From: Micromonospora okii
Lineage (GTDB): Bacteria > Actinomycetota > Actinomycetes > Mycobacteriales > Micromonosporaceae
Length of the DNA stretch: 64,000 nt
Assembly: GCF_020884795.1 (NCBI RefSeq)
Contig: NZ_BBZF01000012.1
Location: 1-64,000, forward strand
Reading direction: 5' to 3'
Below the pieces are notes generated by a model. That model ran no database searches. It had not been told where the DNA came from and saw only the letters and a list, made by a program, of their open reading frames with translations. The translations under genes were made by a program, and so were the position numbers. Shown here piece by piece: positions 60,989 through 64,000 of the stretch (position 1 is its first letter; the number at the start of each line of letters is the position of its first letter).

Positions 60989-61048
60989 ATCCCAGGCCCG
61001 TCGATCCCAGGCCCGTCGATCCCAGGCCCGTCGATCCCAGGCCCGTCG
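60989..61048. repeat. four perfect 15-bp tandem repeats
   Basis: ATCCCAGGCCCGTCG is repeated four times without a change (60989, 61004, 61019, 61034), 150 bp upstream of the cyclase gene. It is non-coding in any credible frame. It may be a slippage tract, or a set of sites spaced about 1.5 helical turns. Confidence 0.92.
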
Positions 61049-61199
61049 GCCTTGGCCGAAGCCGCTGCGACCTGCCCGCCCGCTGGTGCCGCATCGCCCG
61101 ACGGAGTGCCTGACACACGGGGGAGAGCACCCGTCCAGCCGGGTTCCAACGCCCCTCGAGCACCGACCGCGACCGTGGACGGGAGCCGAGGAGGTAGCT

Positions 61200-62006
61200 G
61201 TGCGGATCATCGACCTGTCGTCCCCGATCGACGCGGCGGCGTACGAGCCGGACCCGGTCGGGCACGAGGTGCTCAGCCCCCGCCAGGGGGCCCTGCACAT
61301 GAGCGCGGAGATGCGCGAGCACTTCGGCATCGACTTCGACCCGGACGTCCTGCCCGACGGCGAGTTCCTCTCCCTGGACCGGCTCAGCCTGACCAGCCAC
61401 ACCGGAACCCACGTCGACGCGCCCTCGCACTACGGCTCCCGGGCCGCGTACGGCACCCCCCGGCACATCGACGCGATGCCGCTGGACTGGTTCCACCGGC
61501 CCGGCCTGCTGCTCGACATCGCCCGCGACGAGCCGGGCGTGGTGGGCGCGGCCGACCTGGAGAAGGAGTTCGCACGCATCGGGCGCGTCCCGCAGCCGCG
61601 CGACATCGTGCTGCTGCGCACCGGCTCCAGCGCGTGGGCCGGCACGCCGCGCTACTTCACCGACTTCGTCGGACTCGACGGGTCGGCCGTGAACCTGCTC
61701 CTCGACGCAGGGGTGCGGGTGATCGGCACCGACGCGTTCAGCCTCGACGCGCCGTTCACGAACATCCTCGACCGCTGGCGGTCGACCGGCGACCGCTCCG
61801 TGCTCTGGCCCGCCCACTTCGCCGGCCGGGAGCGGGAGTACTGCCAGGTGGAGCGCCTGGCGAACCTCGAAGCCCTGCCCCCGTACGGCTTCCGGGTCGT
61901 CTGCTTCCCGGTGAAGGTGGCCGGTGCGGGCGCGGGATGGACCCGGGCCGTGGCCCTGCTCGACGAGGCGACCCCGCCCGCGACGGGCGAGAGGAGCCCG
62001 CGATGA
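61200..62006 (+). CDS. cyclase-family metal hydrolase (kynurenine formamidase-like)
   Basis: 268 residues from GTG 61200 with AGGAGG about 6 nt upstream. The family motif HxGTHxDxPxH is present as SHTGTHVDAPSHY (about residues 65-77), together with DIVLLRTGSSA and VIGTDAFSLDAPF. The fold binds Mn or Zn and hydrolyses amides or esters, as in kynurenine formamidase and isatin hydrolase, and occurs in natural-product operons. It overlaps the adenylation gene (ATGA), so it belongs to this new biosynthetic operon. If it is a kynurenine-type enzyme, an anthranilate- or kynurenine-derived unit is possible. Confidence 0.88.
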   Translation: MRIIDLSSPIDAAAYEPDPVGHEVLSPRQGALHMSAEMREHFGIDFDPDVLPDGEFLSLDRLSLTSHTGTHVDAPSHYGSRAAYGTPRHIDAMPLDWFHRPGLLLDIARDEPGVVGAADLEKEFARIGRVPQPRDIVLLRTGSSAWAGTPRYFTDFVGLDGSAVNLLLDAGVRVIGTDAFSLDAPFTNILDRWRSTGDRSVLWPAHFAGREREYCQVERLANLEALPPYGFRVVCFPVKVAGAGAGWTRAVALLDEATPPATGERSPR

Positions 62007-63565
62007 CGGCGCGGTCCGAACTGGTGACCTCGATCCTCCGTACCGCGACGACCGACCCCGACTCGGTGGCCCTGGTCTGGCGCGACCAGGAGATCGGCTA
62101 CGGCGCGCTGGTGGAGCTGGCGGCCCGCGCCCGCGACCGGGTGACCGCGCTCGACCTCGACGACGACGAACCGGTGGGGGTGCTCGCCGACAAGTCGCCC
62201 GAGGCCGTCGCGCTGGTCCTCGGGGTGCTCCAGGCGGGGCGGCCGTTCCTGCTGCCCGCGTCGAACCTGCCGTCGGCCACCCTGCGCGAGCTGTTCGGCC
62301 AGGCCGGCTGCCGACATGTGCTCTCACCCCGGGACACCCTGCGGCTGCCCGGCGTGGTCGCCGGGCGGGTGCCCGAGGGCACCTCGTTCATGCTGACCAC
62401 CTCCGGCTCCACCGGCCTGCCCAAGGTGGTGCCGCTCGGCGCGGACGCCATCGACCGCTTCGTGGCCTGGGCGTCCGGGCGGTTCGGCATCGGGCCCGGG
62501 GTCCGGGTGCTCAACTACGCCCCGCTCAACTTCGACCTGTGCCTGCTCGACGTCTGGACCACGCTGGGCCGGGGCGGCACGGTGGTGCTGGTCGACCCGG
62601 ACCAGGCGTTGCAGGCCGGCGCGCTGGCCGCCCTGGTGGCCCGGGAGCGGGTGTCGGTGGTGCAGGCCGTCCCGATGCTGTTCGGCCTGCTCGCCGGCCC
62701 CGAGGCCGACGCCGGGCGCACGGGCGACGCGGGGTCCCGGGCCGACGCCAGGCTCGGGGGCGACGCGGGGTCCGGGGGCGGCCGGGGCCAGGAGCCCGCG
62801 CCCCGGGTCTTCCCGGACGTCGCGCACCTCGTCTTCACCGGCGACGCGATGCCGAACCGGCTGCTGCGCCGGCTGCCTGCCGCGTTCCCCTCGGCCCGCC
62901 TCTACAACCTGTACGGCTGCACCGAGACCAACGACAGCTTCCTGTGCGAGGTGGACCGGGACGGTCCGTTCGAGGGGCCGGTGCCGCTCGGCGAGCCGCT
63001 GCCCGGGGTCGACGCGGCCGTCGTCGCGCCCGACGGCGCGATCGTCGACGGGGCGGGCTCCGGCGAGCTGTGGGTGCGTACCCCGTTCCAGAGCGTCGGT
63101 TACCTCGGCGCCGCCGCCGGCAGCGGCCGGTTCGGCCCGGACCCGTCGGGGCGCCCCGGCCCGGCCTGGTACCGCAGCGGCGACCTGGTCCGCCGCGACG
63201 CCGACGGCCGGCTGTTCCTGATCGGCCGCGACGACCACCGGGTGAAGGTGCGCGGGGTCGGGGTGGACCTGGGCGAGGTGGAGCAGGCGCTGCTGGGGCA
63301 CCCGGAGGCCGCCGACGCGGTGGTGCTGGCCGTGCCCGACGCGCTCGTGGGCTCCCGCCTGCACGCCGTGGTCCGCCGCGCCGCCGGCAGCACCCTGAAC
63401 AGCCTCACCCTGCGCCAGCACTGCGCCGGGGTGCTGCCGCGCGGCGCCATCCCGGAGACCGTCCGCGTCGTCGACGCGCCGTTCCCGCGCACCTCCACCG
63501 GCAAGGTCGACCGCCTCGCGGTCCGCCAGGCGCACCTCACCAGCAGCTTCCCGGAAGGAGTCTGA
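62003..63565 (+). CDS. stand-alone NRPS-type adenylation enzyme
   Basis: 520 residues, ATG overlapping the cyclase stop. Motifs FMLTTSGSTGLPKVVPL, YNLYGCTETNDSF, GELWVRTPF, YRSGDLVRRDADGRLFLIGRDDHRVKVRGVGVDLGEVE and STGKVDR show a complete A domain with no fused carrier. An Ala/Gly/Asp-rich insert (about 235-262) is low complexity. The pocket begins D-L-L (from NFDLCLLD) and ends D-S, which I cannot assign to a substrate. The partner is surely the carrier encoded 2 bp downstream. Confidence 0.92.
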   Translation: MTARSELVTSILRTATTDPDSVALVWRDQEIGYGALVELAARARDRVTALDLDDDEPVGVLADKSPEAVALVLGVLQAGRPFLLPASNLPSATLRELFGQAGCRHVLSPRDTLRLPGVVAGRVPEGTSFMLTTSGSTGLPKVVPLGADAIDRFVAWASGRFGIGPGVRVLNYAPLNFDLCLLDVWTTLGRGGTVVLVDPDQALQAGALAALVARERVSVVQAVPMLFGLLAGPEADAGRTGDAGSRADARLGGDAGSGGGRGQEPAPRVFPDVAHLVFTGDAMPNRLLRRLPAAFPSARLYNLYGCTETNDSFLCEVDRDGPFEGPVPLGEPLPGVDAAVVAPDGAIVDGAGSGELWVRTPFQSVGYLGAAAGSGRFGPDPSGRPGPAWYRSGDLVRRDADGRLFLIGRDDHRVKVRGVGVDLGEVEQALLGHPEAADAVVLAVPDALVGSRLHAVVRRAAGSTLNSLTLRQHCAGVLPRGAIPETVRVVDAPFPRTSTGKVDRLAVRQAHLTSSFPEGV

Positions 63566-63566
63566 G

Positions 63567-63830
63567 TTGCAGCACGCATCGGTCATCGCGCAGTTCGTCG
63601 TCGAGGAGTTCCTGCCCGACGTGGCCCCCGCCGACGTGGACGTCGACCTCGACCTCGTCGACAACGGGGTGATCGACAGCCTCGGCCTGCTCAAGGTGAT
63701 CGCCTGGCTGGAGGACCGCTTCGGCATCGCCGCCGACGACGTGGAGCTCTCCCCGGAGCACTTCCGGTCGATCCGGTCGATCGACGCGTTCGTGGTGGGG
63801 GCCACCACGCCCCCGGTCGAGGCGAAGTAG
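63567..63830 (+). CDS. acyl/peptidyl carrier protein
   Basis: 87 residues from TTG 63567 with AAGGAG 7 nt upstream; no ATG or GTG in frame fits better. VDNGVIDSLGLLKVIAWLEDRFGIAADD contains the phosphopantetheine serine in the IDSLGL motif. Two bases separate it from the adenylation gene, which should load it. The D-alanyl carrier/small PCP style matches two-component amino-acid loading systems. Confidence 0.92.
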   Translation: MQHASVIAQFVVEEFLPDVAPADVDVDLDLVDNGVIDSLGLLKVIAWLEDRFGIAADDVELSPEHFRSIRSIDAFVVGATTPPVEAK

Positions 63831-63832
63831 AC

Positions 63833-64000
63833 GTGCACCGGGTGATCGCCGCGCTGCTGGCCCCGCGCCAGCCGGTCGACCTGCCGAGCTGGCGTTCCTT
63901 CTGGGACGGCCTGCACGCCGGCGAGGTCCGGCGGGGGGAGGCGGTGGCCCTGCTGACCTCGCTGGCCACCTGCCCGCCGGACGTGGGGAGCGTGGAGGCG
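63833..64000 (+). CDS. unidentified gene, 5' part (runs off the window)
   Basis: GTG 63833 starts 2 bp after the carrier stop and 56 codons are open to the end of the window. The visible peptide (PSWRSFWDGLHAGEVRRGEAVALLTSLATCPPD) has the look of the helical N-terminal domain of anthranilate phosphoribosyltransferase-like proteins, but the stretch is too short to be sure. It is clearly part of the cyclase-adenylation-carrier operon. Confidence 0.5.
   Translation, partial: MHRVIAALLAPRQPVDLPSWRSFWDGLHAGEVRRGEAVALLTSLATCPPDVGSVEA

Noticed and set aside
60902..61199. Coding frames spanning the 15-bp repeats upstream of the cyclase
   Set aside because: They are out of frame with or upstream extensions of the cyclase, lack ribosome binding sites, and simply read through the tandem repeat; GTG 61200 has a strong AGGAGG.
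1..64000. CRISPR array
   Set aside because: No set of regularly spaced repeats with unique spacers was seen; the tandem repeats present are contiguous and short.

Overview
The window is high-GC actinomycete DNA. Codons mostly end in G or C, GTG starts are common, and genes are often coupled through ATGA or GTGA overlaps. The gene families and the intergenic repeat at 45655-45707 suggest Micromonosporaceae (Micromonospora or a close relative). That placement is inference; no rRNA or marker gene is present.

Region 1 (1-20.9 kb) is a biosynthetic locus for a salicylate-capped, cysteine-derived metallophore-like peptide of the pyochelin/thiazostatin/coelibactin type. It holds the 3' end of one NRPS gene (Cys adenylation domain plus carrier), a complete NRPS (docking, cyclization, Cys adenylation with inserted methyltransferase, carrier, thioesterase), a dehydrogenase-like protein, a thiazolinyl imide reductase, a type II thioesterase, an NTF2-like protein, an ABC exporter (one ATPase, two permeases), a methyltransferase, a flavin oxidase, a class II DAHP synthase, a DUF2461 protein, a salicylate-type AMP ligase, an FAD monooxygenase, a P450 and an HTH regulator. 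No salicylate synthase is visible; it would have to lie upstream of the window or elsewhere.

Region 2 (20.9-29.7 kb) is mixed accessory DNA: a permease remnant, a secreted crystallin-like protein, a membrane-anchored HTH protein, small enzymes, a 30-bp-arm palindrome, a short GntR regulator divergent from a frameshifted XRE/DUF5753 gene, and a methyltransferase. It also has a Ro60 (TROVE) protein gene preceded on the same strand by two tandem tRNA-like RNAs that I read as YrlA-type Y RNAs, followed by a secreted ricin-type lectin.

Region 3 (29.9-60.6 kb) is an extracellular contractile injection system (eCIS). Sheath, two tube proteins, LysM protein, VgrG-like spike, PAAR tip, gp25, J and I baseplate proteins lie in one operon (45537 down to 32873). 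A second operon (58391 down to 51950) carries a secreted beta-propeller/vWA protein, a DUF4255 cap protein and an AAA+ ATPase. A third (50830 down to 45773) carries a DUF4157 (HELTH) protein, a 1185-residue protein ending in an HNH-type nuclease, and an overlapping small acidic gene that looks like its immunity partner. A shared three-part sequence box lies 78-104 bp upstream of the first gene of all three operons, which suggests a common regulator; candidates are the NarL-type regulator (58506-59135) and the MalT/BTAD-type ATPase regulator (29950-32958).

Region 4 (60.6-64 kb) has a MITE-like inverted-repeat element and a 15-bp tandem repeat. Then comes the start of a second biosynthetic operon: cyclase-family hydrolase, stand-alone adenylation enzyme, acyl carrier protein, and a gene running off the window.
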